DNA of 64,000 bases from Sphagnum compactum (GCA_965153455.1 OZ234501.1:5332001-5396000), one strand, 5' to 3'; shown: positions 34,771-47,859, counted from the stretch's first letter. The notes: a model not told the origin generated them from the letters alone. Numbers and translations are program-made.

Positions 34771-34930
34771 ATTATGGTTTGTTAAGGTTTTAAGGTTTAG
34801 TTGCCACTTTGAGTTACAACCTATCAATCATGGTTTGTTAAGGTTTTTACGGGTTAGGTGCCACCTTGAAAGTTGTAGTTTTTTCATCATGGTTTGTTAG
34901 GGTTTTAAAAGTTTAAGTGCCACTATCCAC
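34771..34930 (+). repeat. Three-copy ~57-bp tandem repeat
   Basis: Units start at 34771, 34827 and 34886 with 'atcatggtttgttaaggttt' and each ends with 'gtgccac' or 'ttgccac'. Confidence 0.65.
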
Positions 34931-36240
34931 ATACTATTGCAACCTTCTAAAGATTTTAGATTCCAAAATGGCTACTTTTAAATCTTAATGCTAGAATCTT
35001 GAGTGCTTAATGTCGAGTGTTTACTATTGAACACTAAATCCTAACTCTTGATTATCATGTGTTGTAAATTCCAAATCCATATCCTATGGATGAAACAAAG
35101 CCCACATCCTAAAGGTACAAAAGCTTTGAAACACCATGTTGATCTTATTTAATAGCTTACATTTGAATTATGAGATTAAATGTTGTCATATGTTTCTTGG
35201 TTCCAAATTCCAACTTCCAACTTCTAAACTCATGATTCCTAAATAATAATTTTGGTTTGTTATAAAAAAATTCATGTTGCTTGTTCAATGGTTCATATGT
35301 TTATTATTGATGGCATAGTGGTTTAGCACTTATTGAATCCAAAATCCAATGTCTTGAATGGACTTAATCATGATTTGTTGTTTCTTTGCAAGGGTCTCTC
35401 ACCTTTCAAATTTTTGTACCTAATTCCTAAGAAATTAAAATGTTCAAAAAATCCAAACTTTTGAGTACAATTTATTGCTCACAATGTTGTAAATTCCTTG
35501 AACTTCATTTATTTATTATCACAGCATAAACATGGCATTGTTCTAAATAATAACATAAGCTATTGTCTTGATTTCTTTCTATGCATTAGGAAATGCACCG
35601 AAAACAACCCTTGTCATTGTTTACATGGTGTTTAGGTAAATATTTGTGATCCTAAAGGAATTTTCTTTCTATATTTAATTCCTAAAAGATTTGAAGCTTT
35701 GGGATCTTGAGTCCTTAATGTTAATTGTCATTTTTATAATATCCTTCACCATCTCAACATTTCACATGTCGATTCTTGAATTTTGACATTCATTGCTTGT
35801 ATTTTGTTTTAACATATTTGGATTATAATTTTTGGGACTTGGATATATTCATTTTTTGAAGCCCTCATCTTTTGTACCTATTTCTTAAGATTTTCATAAT
35901 TAAATTCTTAAGTTTTGATGAAAAAAATTTCAATTTTCTATCATTTAAAGGCATATGCTTTCAAAATTTGACAATCCTTTTTTGTTGATTTGTATATCCA
36001 CCATCGCCCCTTTGCAAATTCCCAAGAATTTCAAATTCAAACTAATTTACCCTCTATTGAATTGCTTGAGAATGGGGTTGTCCATTTTATTCATCAAAAC
36101 ATTATGCTTATGTTCTCTTAATGAGAAATCACAATTGTTCATGTCTAATGAAACTTGTGACACTAAAAGAAAAATGGCTATTGATGATTTGTCTAATGCA
36201 ACTATTTTTTGATTGCATGCGGGAAAAAATAGTTGTGTTT

Positions 36241-37249
36241 GACAAGTCGTTAATATCCTCTCTTTTTTTAGTGTGAGGAGTATCTAGGTAGAATGTTAGG
36301 AAGAAAAAATTATATGATACGTCAAGGAAGTTTTAAGATGCTTGGACATCATCGTGCTTACCATAGGCTAAATCCATGGTCAATGTAAAGGGTGTAGTAC
36401 ACCAAGTTAGATGTAAAATTTACACATCTAGTGAAGCAAAAGAAAAACTTTTAGTTCCGAAGCTAAACAATTTTCTAAGAGATGTTGGACATTAGAAATG
36501 TTTAATGTCCTAACCAAGTGTTGATGTTGGTTCATACTATTTCAACAAAAATTTAATGCATATAAAGAATGAGCATGTATGCCCCTGCTAATGTTTGCCT
36601 TTCCATCCTAGGCCAATTGCAAATGATGTCCCCACTAACTAAAAATAGAAATATGTGCAATTTACTACAATCTATCACATTCTAGCCCATGGTGGCATAT
36701 GACGGAAACTTCCAAGCCTTGTTCCAAATTTTGAGAGTATAAAGAATTGTGTTCAAAAAACATTGGTTTAATATGTCAGGCTAAGGCATGGTAAAATTCA
36801 TGCATGTTGTTTTGTCGGAAACTATTAGAATTGCATTTGTAAGTGTATGTACTCTAAGGTGGCTCATTTTCTGAAAAAACAAGAGTTCACAAAAATCTAA
36901 TACAAAATTTCAAATTTTTTTTGGAATTCCAAAAACTTGCTAACCTAATTAACATTAAAAGCAAGAAACTACTTCAAAATGTCAAAATTTGATGGATTTC
37001 CATGTTTCCTCTAGCAAAGAAGGTGTATGTTCAATATCACCTTTTGATTGTCAACATGCATGTTGAATTTGTAAAGAGTGGGGTTGCTTTAAATACCTAA
37101 ATTTATTATGTGATGTTGAACTCATTTTAAGGCTACTTTGTATCAAGCTTTTGCTAAAATGTATGCATATGTTGATAAAATTTGCACAAAGGAAGGATGT
37201 GTTTGTTTTTGATTTTGTGAACACTATTAAACTAACTTAGCAATAGTTG
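36241..37249. other. Eroded sequence upstream of the hAT-like relic
   Basis: Plus-strand translation gives coding-like shreds with many stops, plausibly the N-terminal part of the hAT-like transposase that becomes recognisable to the right. No domain is clear. Confidence 0.3.
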
Positions 37250-38990
37250 TTCATGCTTCATTATGATCATATTATTAAGTATGAATTCAACATTTGATGA
37301 TTTCAAATTTTTTTTCATTTTATCCAATGACACCTTCCCTATGAACTAGTTATTTGATCTCAATGGTGGTGAAAAAGAAATGTATAATGCATTCTTATTT
37401 GTTGTAGGCAAGTACCTTATCTATCATACTAACAATGATGGTTTTGTTGGTCTTGTGATGCACTCTCAAGCTCCTTAATAGATTCAAATGTGAGTCCAAG
37501 GTGAACACAATAGAAGAATGAGGAATTGGGGTACGTTCCTAGGCTCGTAGCACTTTGAGGGTAGAGGGGCGTGTTGGAGCTCCAAGGTAGGGACTAAGAA
37601 GAGTGACAAGCAAGTCAATTACTCACATGGACTTGCACAAACTAAACAAGTTGGTTAGTGCATAACTGGAACACTTTTGATGCACGGACGAACCATGGGC
37701 AAACACGGACTCACAAGACTCACCTTCCCCCTTATAGTATTCTCTGTGTCTGGCCACAAGATCAGCACCCAAATGTCATTTTGTCCCGGGACTCCCAAGT
37801 TGGAGTCCCGAAATTCTTTAAATTGGGACTCCCGCGACTTTGGAGGCCCATAACTTTGTGTTCAGACCTCCGATTGAGATGAGGTCTGAAGCAAAGTTGT
37901 AGCCCTTGTTGCGAGCTTTTCAACGATATGTGGCACATCACCTGCACGCAAATAAATCTGGGCGATTCCGGACTTTTAGTGGTCGGGAGTTAAATTGGTA
38001 GTTTGACTCCCATCCCTTCTTTTGGCCATAACTTATGTTTTAAGTATCCAAATGGATGATGCGAGTCCATTTTAGACATTTACGTTTCAAGAGTTTTTCA
38101 ATGGTATAAGAAACTTTTCAATTCAATGAGTTTTGACCCCTGAAATTGCCCTCTAAAAATTTGGGAGTCCATTGGGGCTCCAACTCCCAAAGTAAGAATT
38201 CACTTGAGAGTGTGGGGTTCATTCCCTCACACTCTCTTACATTCCCAGGAGCATGAAATGAGACTCTCGAGCTTCACTCTTGGCCCGCACCTTCACAAGC
38301 CCTTGCCTTGGTCGTGAGCCCAAGGCTAGGGTTGCGACATTTTGAACCTATCACCAAGGATGTTTTGACAAGGTTGTTACCAAAGTTAAAAATGAGTGTG
38401 AAAGGGCATATTAACATCTTGTTGCAAAGCTTGAATGACACTTCTTAAAGCATGAGTTTATGATAGTGCTTAATGTGGTTTATCCAAAATTATGGGTTAT
38501 GAATCCACAACATGAAAAAGATAATTATCACATTCACTTGATTATTTTCAAGGCCATTTTCTATACCCCGAGCAAAAGGCGGGTGCTGGTGGCAAAGTTG
38601 TGTTAGCCTTATGCTTTACTCACATGTTTGATTTGGAGATGTTTTTTTTCAAGGTGAAAATGGTTTAATAATTCTGAGGAAATATTGCATGAAGAAAATG
38701 AACTAAACCTAATTACTAGGTTCTGGCACAAGATTTTCACATTTGGGATCTTCAACCATAAGTTCTTGGAATACATTAAACTAGTTGAAATTGTCATTAT
38801 CCAAATGTTTACATCTATTGAATATGAACAAACTTTTAACACCATCAACTTATTGAAAAAAAAATTATGAAATTGTTTGAACATTCATTTGGATTTTTAC
38901 ACCATGTTATACATTCAACAATTTTTTACTTTACAAAATTTTCCTTATGATTAGGCCATTGCCAAGTGGCAAAGCAAATTGCAATATTTT
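37250..38990 (+). pseudogene. hAT-like transposase C-terminal relic, split by a solo LTR
   Basis: The frame before the LTR ends with KYLIYHTNNDGFVGL. The frame after it reads TKDVLTRLLPKLKMSVKG. Further on, 38700-38960 gives FLEYIKLVEIVIIQMFTSIE, then YEQTFNTINLLKKKL and HLDFYTMLYIQQFFTLQNFP. This follows the C-terminal dimerisation region of hAT-family transposases (an aliphatic helix, a short acidic turn, then a T-F-x-x-x-x-x-x-K-x-x-L-R-N-x-L type helix and a final helix). Removing the LTR with one target copy gives a continuous reading frame across the junction. Stops elsewhere show decay. The hAT assignment is from remembered family pattern and is moderate. Confidence 0.45.
37456..38339. 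mobile_element. 884-bp solo LTR
   Basis: The segment starts TGATGCACTC and ends GGTTGCGACA. It is flanked by imperfect 5-bp repeats TCTTG (37451-37455) and TTTTG (38340-38344). It is less AT-rich than its surroundings and has no coding sequence. It interrupts the hAT-like frame, and excision in thought restores that frame, which independently supports the borders. Orientation and family (copia or gypsy) cannot be told without an internal region. Confidence 0.6.
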
Positions 38991-41069
38991 GCGAATGCAT
39001 AGGGTATTCCAAGCTCTTGAGGGTTACAATTTGCAAAGTTTAAGGTGGAAAACTAAATAAAGTCTTAGAATTATGCCATAGTTTTGATTAATAACTTGTT
39101 TTTTTTTAACAATTGGATTTTTTCCTAGGCGAATATAATCATCTATTTTTATCTTTTGTTGATTAGATTGTAAATTTGTAAGATCATGATAGAATTATGG
39201 AATCATGGTATATGTCTTGGAATCTAAATACATGTTCCCATGGTATGGGCTTGTTTTCTCATTAGATTTGGGTGCAAGCAAGGCTTGAACTGCATTGAGC
39301 AACACCCCTTTGAGCATTGGGGTTCAAATCCTCTTCAAGCAATTTAGGATTTAAATCTTCTTCATTTAGGCATAGTTCTTATGGTTATTACTAAGTAGAT
39401 TAATTTGTCAATCGATTCCTTCCATCCACATGCAAATGTAAAGTTTGTTTTTCATTTGTAAACTTATAGGTTGTGACTTGTAACTTATAAGTGATCACTA
39501 GTCAAGCTTATTAGAGTCTAGAGTTGCACATTTGCTTGCATTAGCTTCTAGTTGGTGCTTTGGATAGTGAAATCTACTCTCTTTGCAATAATCTTGTAGC
39601 CAAATGCATTCCCTTGTCAACTCAAATGTTGCCAATGGTTTTATCTCACTTATTATGGTTGAAGCCAATTTGCAACCATTTGCAAATGATAATTTGTCAA
39701 TATAACCACTACTTAAAATTTAAAAATTGCAAAGGCAGCTCTAGCTTAAGAGAAAAAAAATAGCCATCTACGTTAAGTTAACCTTGAGTTGTGTAACCAC
39801 ACTTGCAACTAGCTAGACTTGAAAACAAAATTGATGCCATTGGTCAAGCCAAAGATGCCAAATATCATACATAGCCAAAGTGGTTACCTAACCTTTTTAG
39901 CAATTTGATCTACTGAATTACTAACCTTATGAACTCCATAACAAAAGTCGATGTACCGGGTGTAACTTCCTTGCTCAAAGCCAATAAAAAATGAATGCAA
40001 TATCAGCAAATTTTCTCAAAACCTTGACTATGTATTGTGAAAAAAAAATACTGGTTTTGGCAGAGTACAAAACCGAGGTTCATTTTAGTCATTTTACCAT
40101 TGGCTTGGGTCCTTGGAGCATTTCCGCGAATGGGGACAAGAGACACACAATTTTCATGATGATTGGCATCATTTTGTTGGGACCTTGTTCCAGGAGCCAA
40201 GTACTCTTCGTGGGCAGAACGATTAATTAGTTTGCCTCTGTCTGCATGTAGGAGGTACGAAAGAGAAGCTGGGGAACATTTTCCCGGCCTCTATCTCCAC
40301 CGCCCAATTGTATCTACATGTTTGCATGCATGAACAGTGTGCCTAGATGAAGGCCCATTCCTTGAAAAATATAATATCCTTTTGTTATGAAGTATCGGTA
40401 AGAAAGAGCACATGCAACATTAGATTTAGTAATAACTAATGAACTTGAGGTACAAGAACCCCAAGAACATTGTCGGATGATCACCCTTACATTCACATAA
40501 TTCCCTTCCCCCCAACAATTTGTGCAACAATTTGTGCACATGTTTCATTGCACAATTAGAAACATGTTTCATGCATGAAACACCTCCGTACATGAAAGCC
40601 CGTTTCCTAATTAAGAAGCAGAGCGAACAATTAAATAATCAGCAATGTTTAGTTCATAGACTTTTGGAACCATCTTTCTTGGCTTGAAAATTCACTATCT
40701 ATTTTTAAAAATTTCCATTTTTATGCCTGCATTTCTTTGTCAAGTCTTTTCAATTTTCAAATTAGCATGGTACCCATCATCCCAATTTTCAAGATACATA
40801 ATATTTTATCAATAGAGTGAGATTATCATTAAGTAGTATAATCTAGAAACAACAGTATACAACAACAACCATTAGTTACAACATTCAGATTGAATTTCTA
40901 ATATTGTGTCATGACCAAATCTAACATGGTTTCAAGTTCATCCAACCTTGTGGTTGTTCATTCACATTATTAATTTGTGTTGCCTTCTTTAGTATGTAAG
41001 TGTATGTTGATTTATCCTTCACTGAAACAATTCCAAGCAGCATGTTGTCTCCTAGCAAAATTTCACCAA
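38991..41069. other. No gene recognised
   Basis: The stretch is AT-rich. A plus-strand ORF at 39991-40230 and its minus shadow have no known motif. An isolated tRNA B-box-like sequence near 39328-39340 has no supporting cloverleaf. Confidence 0.35.
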
Positions 41070-41345
41070 AAACAAATTACAAATTTGAAAATTAAGTGAT
41101 TTTTGATGTTTTTCAATTGCCAAAAGTGAAGGCTGGGGGGGGGGGAAGAGGGAATCATCAGATTTCTATACTTGGTTTTCAGTGTGTAGCAAAAATATAG
41201 AAGGATAATTGAAGGTTTTTAAAATCTCATGTCCAGATTATAGCCAGATTTGGCTAAATATTCCTAAGGATGACCAAAACTTTTTTTACATCTTCCAGAA
41301 GCTATGGATGATAGCCACTTTGGCTACACACAAAAATGCCTTAAA
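41070..41345 (+). repeat. Dispersed repeat copy 3 (aatatagaag family)
   Basis: 'gtagcaaaaatatagaagga' is followed by 'atagccagatttggctaaat', 'cctaaggatgaccaaaac' and 'ttacatcttcc'. The second part matches 5530-5600 and 63110-63180, so this copy shows that the two motif groups belong to one repeat. A run of nine or ten G lies at about 41137-41146. Confidence 0.5.
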
Positions 41346-41989
41346 AATAGAGTGATCAAAAGGGTTAGGACTTTCTAAATATCTCTATTCACACATAACC
41401 TAGACCCATGCCATATATTTAATTGAGTATAATATTCTGAAGCCATTATGATTTTGTCCAAGGCATGAGATCTCTACATCCAGGCTAGAATCATGCCATC
41501 CCAAATGGCCCAATTATGGATTTTATCATGAAGCCCAAAAAAACCCTCTCTCTTCTTAAGATTAATTTAGGGTCCCTGAAGCACCTTGGGTGAACCAACA
41601 GGTATATTGGTACTATTGTTTCTTTATGATACTTGTTGTTCCTTCTATTAATTGGGGAGGGGGTTACCTCCCAATTTAGTCTGTTTTAATTTTTTTGCAA
41701 TGAGTCATTTTGATTGGCCCACCACCCAAAAAGAACAAAACAAACAAACAAACAAAGAGACTAAACTGAAACTTTGGAAGCTCCCCCACAATAAAAATGT
41801 CTACCAAATTGGCAGGTTCTTGGATTTTAGCAAGTTCAAGTCAGGTTATAATACAGGGTCTAGGATATTTGGATGGAAAGTTCCACGTTACCTTACTGAC
41901 CTAGTTATCTTATTGACCTAGCTACCCTACTAACCTACATCTAGGCCCTACCTACTAATTAATAACCGACCTCTCTCTTACCTACTTAT
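41346..41989. other. No gene recognised
   Basis: The stretch includes a (CAAA)n run near 41740-41757 and a short CTAC-rich stretch (41880-41990) like those at 13.1 and 59.7 kb. Confidence 0.35.
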
Positions 41990-42840
41990 CTTCTATTTTT
42001 CATTGGCTAAACTTTTACCCTCAGGCAAAAGCCTTTATCTTTTCTTGGCTAAACCTTTGCTTCTTGACAAAACCTATATTTTTATGGTTAAATGTTTTTT
42101 TTGGCAAAATCTTTTTTTTTTGGCTAAATCTCTATGTTTTCTCTACCTCTCGACAAAACTTTTATATGTCCTTAACAAAACTTTTATCTTTTCTTGGCTA
42201 AACTTTTAAATTTCAACAATACCTCTCTCTATTTCCTAGTTAAACCTTTATTTCTTGGTAAAACCTTTTTATTTATTGACTAAACCTTTGCCTTTTAACT
42301 AAACCTTTACCTCTTGGCAAAATCAATAACTTTTTTGGCTAAACTTTTACCTTTTGACAAAACCTCTTTATTTATTGGCTAAACCACTACCTTTTAACAA
42401 AACTTTTACCTTTTTCTAGCTAAACCCCTATCTCTCAACAAAAACTAATATCTTTACTTGACTAAACTTCCATCTCTCATCAAAACCTCTTTAAAATTTG
42501 GCTAAATTTCTACCTCTTGGCTATATTTTCTTGATTAAACTTTTACCTTTTGACAAAACCTTTTTATTTATTGGTTAAACCATTACCTTAATTAAACTTT
42601 TATCTTTCAACAAAACTATTTATTTATTTTTTGGGTAAACTTCCACCTCTTAGCAAAATCCCTTTACTTCTTGGTTAAATCTATATATCTTCACAAAATT
42701 AATATTTTTTTGGGCTAAACTTGCACCTCCTAACAAAACATTTTTACTTCCTAGTTGAACCTTCACCTTTTAGCAAAACTTTCTTGACTAAACTTCTACT
42801 TTTCAACAAAACTTTTTTTACTTTTTGATTAAATAATTAT
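41990..42840 (+). repeat. Degenerate ctaaacc/caaaacc minisatellite
   Basis: About 20 or more imperfect units of 35-40 bases are seen, each of the type 'ttggctaaacctttacct' then 'tttgacaaaacctttttatt'. Open frames through it (42003-42209) are repeat by-products. Confidence 0.65.
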
Positions 42841-43969
42841 TTCTTTGGTTTTGCTCACACACAAGAGAATCTAAAGATATTGTGGAAGGTGATGATTATT
42901 GTCAATGAAGATATTGCAAAAATAATACATTTAGGGTTGAAAAATTTGTTTCAATACCTTTTTTCAACCCTAAATAATACATTTTGCAATACCTTTTTGA
43001 GGTCAATAAATTTCATTAACCCACCTTAAATCACAATGCTTTACCTTGACTACGCCAAAACTTAAAATTTATGATTATGACAAATATGACTAGTGACCAT
43101 TTTTGATCATATAGTCATATATGTCATGTTTTCGTGCCTAGTTATATTTTTATAACCATGATTATGACTACATGACTAAAAGTCTTCATGAATAGGAATA
43201 TGTGATTAAAAATCTGCTTCATAACCTACTTAACCAGTAAATATTTCAGTTTTACCATGTCTTTATTTTACTTGGCTAGGATATAGTTGAGGTTTACCTT
43301 TCCATGGTGGAAGGTAATTGTTTTGAAGAGGGTAAATAAAGGGTACATTTGCTAAAATATTGTATATCATACATGGATTTTCGTATTTTGCAATGCATAT
43401 AGTTATGAATGTGTTTGTTTAAATTATGGTGACTAACTATTGAAAAAATTAAATTGGCATTTTATTTTTATTCATTACATTAATTATTTTGGGAAGACTC
43501 CTACCGTATACAAGTAATAGTATTTCTTCACTTTGAAACATTCCATGCTTTTGTAATTAATTTGTTTAACCTAACATTTACCACTTATACATGCACGATA
43601 TGTACAGGGTAAATGATGAAATGTTTACTTGTACATTTTTTCTGCAAATAGGACAAATGTTCATCATCATCTACCTTTACCCAACTAATATATTTTTTAA
43701 TTTACCCTTATCTGGCTCACATATATAACCAACATACCCGCCCAACACTAGTAGCAACCAATCCCCCATTCCCTTTATAATATGCTGTCAAGTTTCTAAG
43801 TTTGGAAAAGGGAAATTATATATATATATAAATATATATATAATCATGTTACAAAAGTCTTTCTATTGATTTTTCAAAACAACTAAAAAACCATCAACAT
43901 ATTATTGTGCTATTGTCAATGAAAAGAAAACCAGTTTTCTAAGGAACCTACCTTTTTTCTAATCAGAAA
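42841..43969. other. No gene recognised
   Basis: Contains a small inverted repeat ('tttagggttgaaaaa' at 42930-42944 against 42960-42974) and a TA microsatellite at about 43818-43842. Confidence 0.35.
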
Positions 43970-44185
43970 AATTATGCCGAAATGAGAAATCAAAATATAT
44001 AGTTTGAAATGAAGTGATTTTTTAGAGGTTCAATTGCCAGAAATCAAGAGAAAAAAAGTAGAAATCGCCATATTTTGGCCCCTTACTGAAAAGAAAGTAA
44101 GTAGCCAAATATGTACTTTTTTTTCCAGACTTAAGTAACGAAAATATAGAAGGATGATTAAAGATTTGTATTTCATATATGGTTT
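43970..44185 (+). repeat. Dispersed repeat copy 4 (aatatagaag family)
   Basis: 'gaaatcgccatattttggcc' is followed about 75 bases later by 'aacgaaaatatagaaggatg'. It is the copy closest to the one at 3655-3760. Confidence 0.5.
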
Positions 44186-45979
44186 AGGAGGGTTCACAGG
44201 ATAGGTTACCAGAGTGGAACGTTGGTAACTCAGTTGTGGTTCATCATCCAGTAATTGGCAGTGAATGAACTTGATGTACCAAGGTTAATTTTTTTATTTT
44301 TAATTCTTAGGTCTTCTCTTTCCTCGGTCCATCTATCAAGTTTTTGGCCACACATTTGAATTTTTTAAATTTTTTTTTCCAAAGATGGTGTATAGTAGTG
44401 CTTTGGTTTTTGGTGTGTGAAAACATTCCTTAGGATAGGTGGAATTGCTCTCTTTGTGTGTTGTTAGAGATGATCAATTGGAGAATCAGGGTTTAGGGTT
44501 TAGGTGTGAGGGTCATATATATGGTGATGATTTACTACTATGTGAACCTTCCCTTCACACAATACTGAAACTTGTGCTTGAAGCATTTTGGATGTGAACC
44601 ATCAACTCAAGATGGCTCTTGGGATGGTGCCTCTGTCAAAGGCACCATTACCAAGTGAGTCATGAGGAACTCGAGGAGTTCCAAGTCTCCACTTGAAGGT
44701 AAACATGCCAAAACTTGCAGCAAGCGACAAGGAAGAAGGAAACTGATAACAGAAGGACGTAGGATCCAAATTCAATCTTGAATTTCTCAAATCCTACTTG
44801 TACTAAAGGCCAACAATGTAAAGAACATAGTTTCCATATTGACAGCAACCAAGTAGGAGATCAGAAGTGGGAATGGGTCAGGGATGGGTTGGTCCCAAAG
44901 GGATTGAAGTCAAGAGGTAGCCAGCTCCACAATTAATTACTCCACAACTTGAAATTGAGGAAGCTTTGCATCTTTTTGAATTGTAATTGAGATTTCTTGT
45001 CTAAGGAGGAAAGAAGTGATTAGGACTGAAAGTTGAGTTGTTTATTAAGCACCGAAGCCAGATACTGAAAATCTGTCCATGAGAGCAGAACCCAGTATTT
45101 CACCACTTGCGAATCGAGGGTGGGGTCTACTATCACCTCTTCCACCTCTCTACCGAGAGACATGATCAACAGGATTCGTGAGTTTGTGCCTGTGGGATCA
45201 TCCGGGTGCCAATGGTTTGAGACCTAGGGTTTAAGCTCAGGTTCTATACTAATGATAACTCAGCTCCTATAACAATATTGGAAACTTGGGTTGCTTTCAT
45301 GGTTGTTCTGCAGCATACAAAAAGCCACCAAGACTGCTGGTGCAGAAGCTTGTCCTTGATATATCTGTGAGTGAGCAGAAAACCAAACAATTCACACATG
45401 ACCCATTAAAAAAAGGTGAGCTCTCCTTCCAAATCTTGTTGACTTCCTAAGTCTTCTATACAGGTGCATAGCATTAGATCCAATCTAAGTTTGAAGCCGT
45501 GAAGTCTCATGGGAAGTTATTTTCTGGACTTGGGGAGCAATAGGATTGAAGACAAAAAAAGATTCCACAATTTGTTGAAAGCCTTTGTTTAATCCACCTT
45601 GTATATAGCTGTTGAAGCATTGTGTTGGCTGGTTGTCATGTTATCTTCAAAATGTTGTTGTGGAGTTTTCTCTATAAATTTTATACATATGTTTCACAAT
45701 GGCTTTATTGGATGATGTTCTGCATCCAAGTAAGTCACCAGTGGACATAAGCATCAGGACTGACCCTTTCCATTGCTTCTGGAAATGCATAAAAGCCTCA
45801 TAATGCTCTTTGCTTGAAATTCTGCTCAACCAAGCATGCACCCAAGAGGCACAAATTTTTTTCTTTACAGGAAGAGAGGTGGGTGTTGGATTTTTTTGGT
45901 TTTTGTTGCCCTTGCCATTAGCCTAGGCCAACAATGGCAAAGAATGCGAGGCAAGAAATTTCACAGGCAGGGAACTTCA
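44186..45979. other. Possible upstream part of the LINE relic, not assignable
   Basis: The base composition is less AT-rich than the surroundings and coding-like fragments appear in several plus-strand frames, but I cannot match them to reverse transcriptase blocks. It may be the 5' part of the LINE at 45980-47100. Confidence 0.25.
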
Positions 45980-47100
45980 TTTGGGGAAGTAGTGTGAAAA
46001 AGGCTAGGGTCAAAGTCAGGTGGGATTCCCTTATTCAATGAACAAAAAGAGGGCTTGGAATCATAAACCCAGAAGCTCAAGCTGAGTCACTTCTTGCAAA
46101 GTTGTTAATTAGGGAACCATGGAAGGACTCGTTGCACCACAAGGCTGAGCAAGCCCAACCCCCATGCAAGAATTGGAGCTCAATGCCTGCCGACATAAAC
46201 TAGATTTTTGTCACCCTTACATTCTGTAAGTCCTCATTTTCTCTTTGGAAATCAATTCTTGGGGCTTGGACAAATGTCAAGAAGGGGCTAGTGAAATTTG
46301 ACGCTGTTAGATCTAATGAGATTTTGAGGCAGCTCCTATTTGGGAACCCTCAATCCAGAATGCTAATAATCTACCACCGGGTCTCGGTGCCACCAATGAT
46401 GGACATGCTTTCTCAGGAATTGGTTGTAACAAAGTTAGAGACTTATGGGACATCAAAGCATGCGGTTGAGAAGGCTTTAAATCTTTACATATTCCTCTTT
46501 TTCCTTCAACTGTGGCTGCCCATCAAAAATTCATCTCTCTCATCCCTTGGGATCCAGAGGTGTTGTTTGTAACTTGGTTCCAAGTGACTGGGTTTGCCAA
46601 TCAAGTGAGGACATATGTTTTCCCCCTTGTTGGGTGTATTATATCTCCGTAGTCCCTGGCAACTTTGTGATGTGTAGTGAATATAGGAGAACTTTAAAGG
46701 TGGGCAGATTGGTTCAATCTAGTTCTCAAGGCCTCCAATTGAGCTCACATAATCTCAAACTGGTTTCTAGTGATGAAGACATATGATACATAACCCCTTC
46801 AAGCTACACTCTCTTGACTCTGCCCCTAAATCTGATCTTTTAATCTAGCTCTGTTCTGTGGGATGCATTGAGAGTTTGCCTTGGGACCTTGGTGAATGGC
46901 ATTGGGATCCAATTGCCTCCATGGGTGATGCTACTTTTTTTGGGTTATGTTGCCAAATACAGTTACATCACCAACAGAGGAAGGCGTCCAAGGCAATCTG
47001 CATTGCTCACTTTTCTTCAGAACATAGATCTTGGTAAGGACTTCCCCAAACAAGTTCTAAAATAGGCTCTAGCATACCTCAAGGCCTAAGAAGCTGTTAA
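45980..47100 (+). pseudogene. LINE (non-LTR) ORF2 C-terminal relic
   Basis: From about 46005 the plus strand reads VKVRWDSLIQ, a stop, TKRGLGIINPEAQAESLLAK. It continues with SLWKSILGAWTNVKKGLVKF and EILRQLLFGNPQ. Near 46890-47040 in another frame come WHWDPIASMGDATFF and GRRPRQSALLTFLQNIDLGK. This sequence of elements (G-G-L-G-x-x-N, 'LLAKLL', 'LWKSI', a Trp-rich segment) is the region after the reverse transcriptase palm in plant LINE ORF2 proteins. Frameshifts and stops are frequent. No poly(A) tail or target duplication was found. Confidence 0.55.
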
Positions 47101-47173
47101 ATCTCACATGGCTCACATTTACCAACAATCTTTCTATGAGCTCTTGGTTTAGATGCATGGGAGTGGGACCTAT

Positions 47174-47264
47174 GGTAAACCAGTGTAAACCAACACTGGT
47201 TTACCCACCCATCACTGGTTTACACTTCGTGGCAGATTCAAAGTTTAAACCAGTGATGGGTGGG
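47174..47264. repeat. Nested hairpins from one repeated motif
   Basis: 'ggtaaaccagtgt' (47174-47186) pairs with 'acactggtttacc' (47193-47205). 'cccacccatcactggttta' (47204-47222) pairs perfectly with 47246-47264. The core taaaccagtg thus occurs four times in alternating orientation within 91 bases. Confidence 0.75.
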
Positions 47265-47859
47265 GTTTTTTTTTTTTAATAACCGATGGTTCCAATTGTT
47301 TAAAAAATCAGAATCGAATAGCCTTCGGTTCTAATTTTTTTAAACCAAAGAAACACCTATTTTGGGTATTTGGAAAGATATCAAAATCAAAGATCCATTG
47401 ATTTTGGTTTTTTCAAAACCTCAAAGAACCACCATGTCTAAAGAAAGGACAAACAATTTTTTACTTTTTTTGTAATGTTTTTACAGATGTGTTTATATAT
47501 CAGAACTAGGTATTTGATTATTCTAAAAATCATGGTTATGAACTTTTTAAATCACCCTAATACTTGGCAAGCATTTGTTGCGATTTCTAACACTAGGCTA
47601 AATTTTTAACTATAAACTTCCTTTACTAAATCTAGAACTTCTCATCTAGATTTATGCACTTGTATGGAACATGCCCATCCATCATATCACACCACAAATA
47701 TGGAGTGTGGCCATGTTCAATACGTTTTCAACGAAATTGTGCCAATTTAATTTCACTACACAAGAAATTTAGTGACTTCAATATGTCCCTTGGTGACCAG
47801 GGATGGGTTGCTACAGATATTGCTGATTCACTCATTGAATTTGCCATATTATAATTTTT
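47265..47859. other. No gene recognised
   Basis: AT-rich sequence follows the hairpins. A short ORF at 47654-47854 has no known motif. Confidence 0.35.

Larger units (their letters stand above)
33931..36240. other. No gene recognised; contains two small tandem duplications
   Basis: The stretch is AT-rich without recognisable coding sequence on either strand. Two local tandem repeats are annotated separately (34367-34740 and 34771-34930). An 85-codon ORF at 35955-36212 has no known motif. Confidence 0.35.

Noticed and set aside
39326-39340. GGTTCAAATCC, a perfect tRNA B-box
   Set aside because: No A-box at the right distance and no cloverleaf could be drawn around it. A lone B-box is not a tRNA gene or a supported SINE head.
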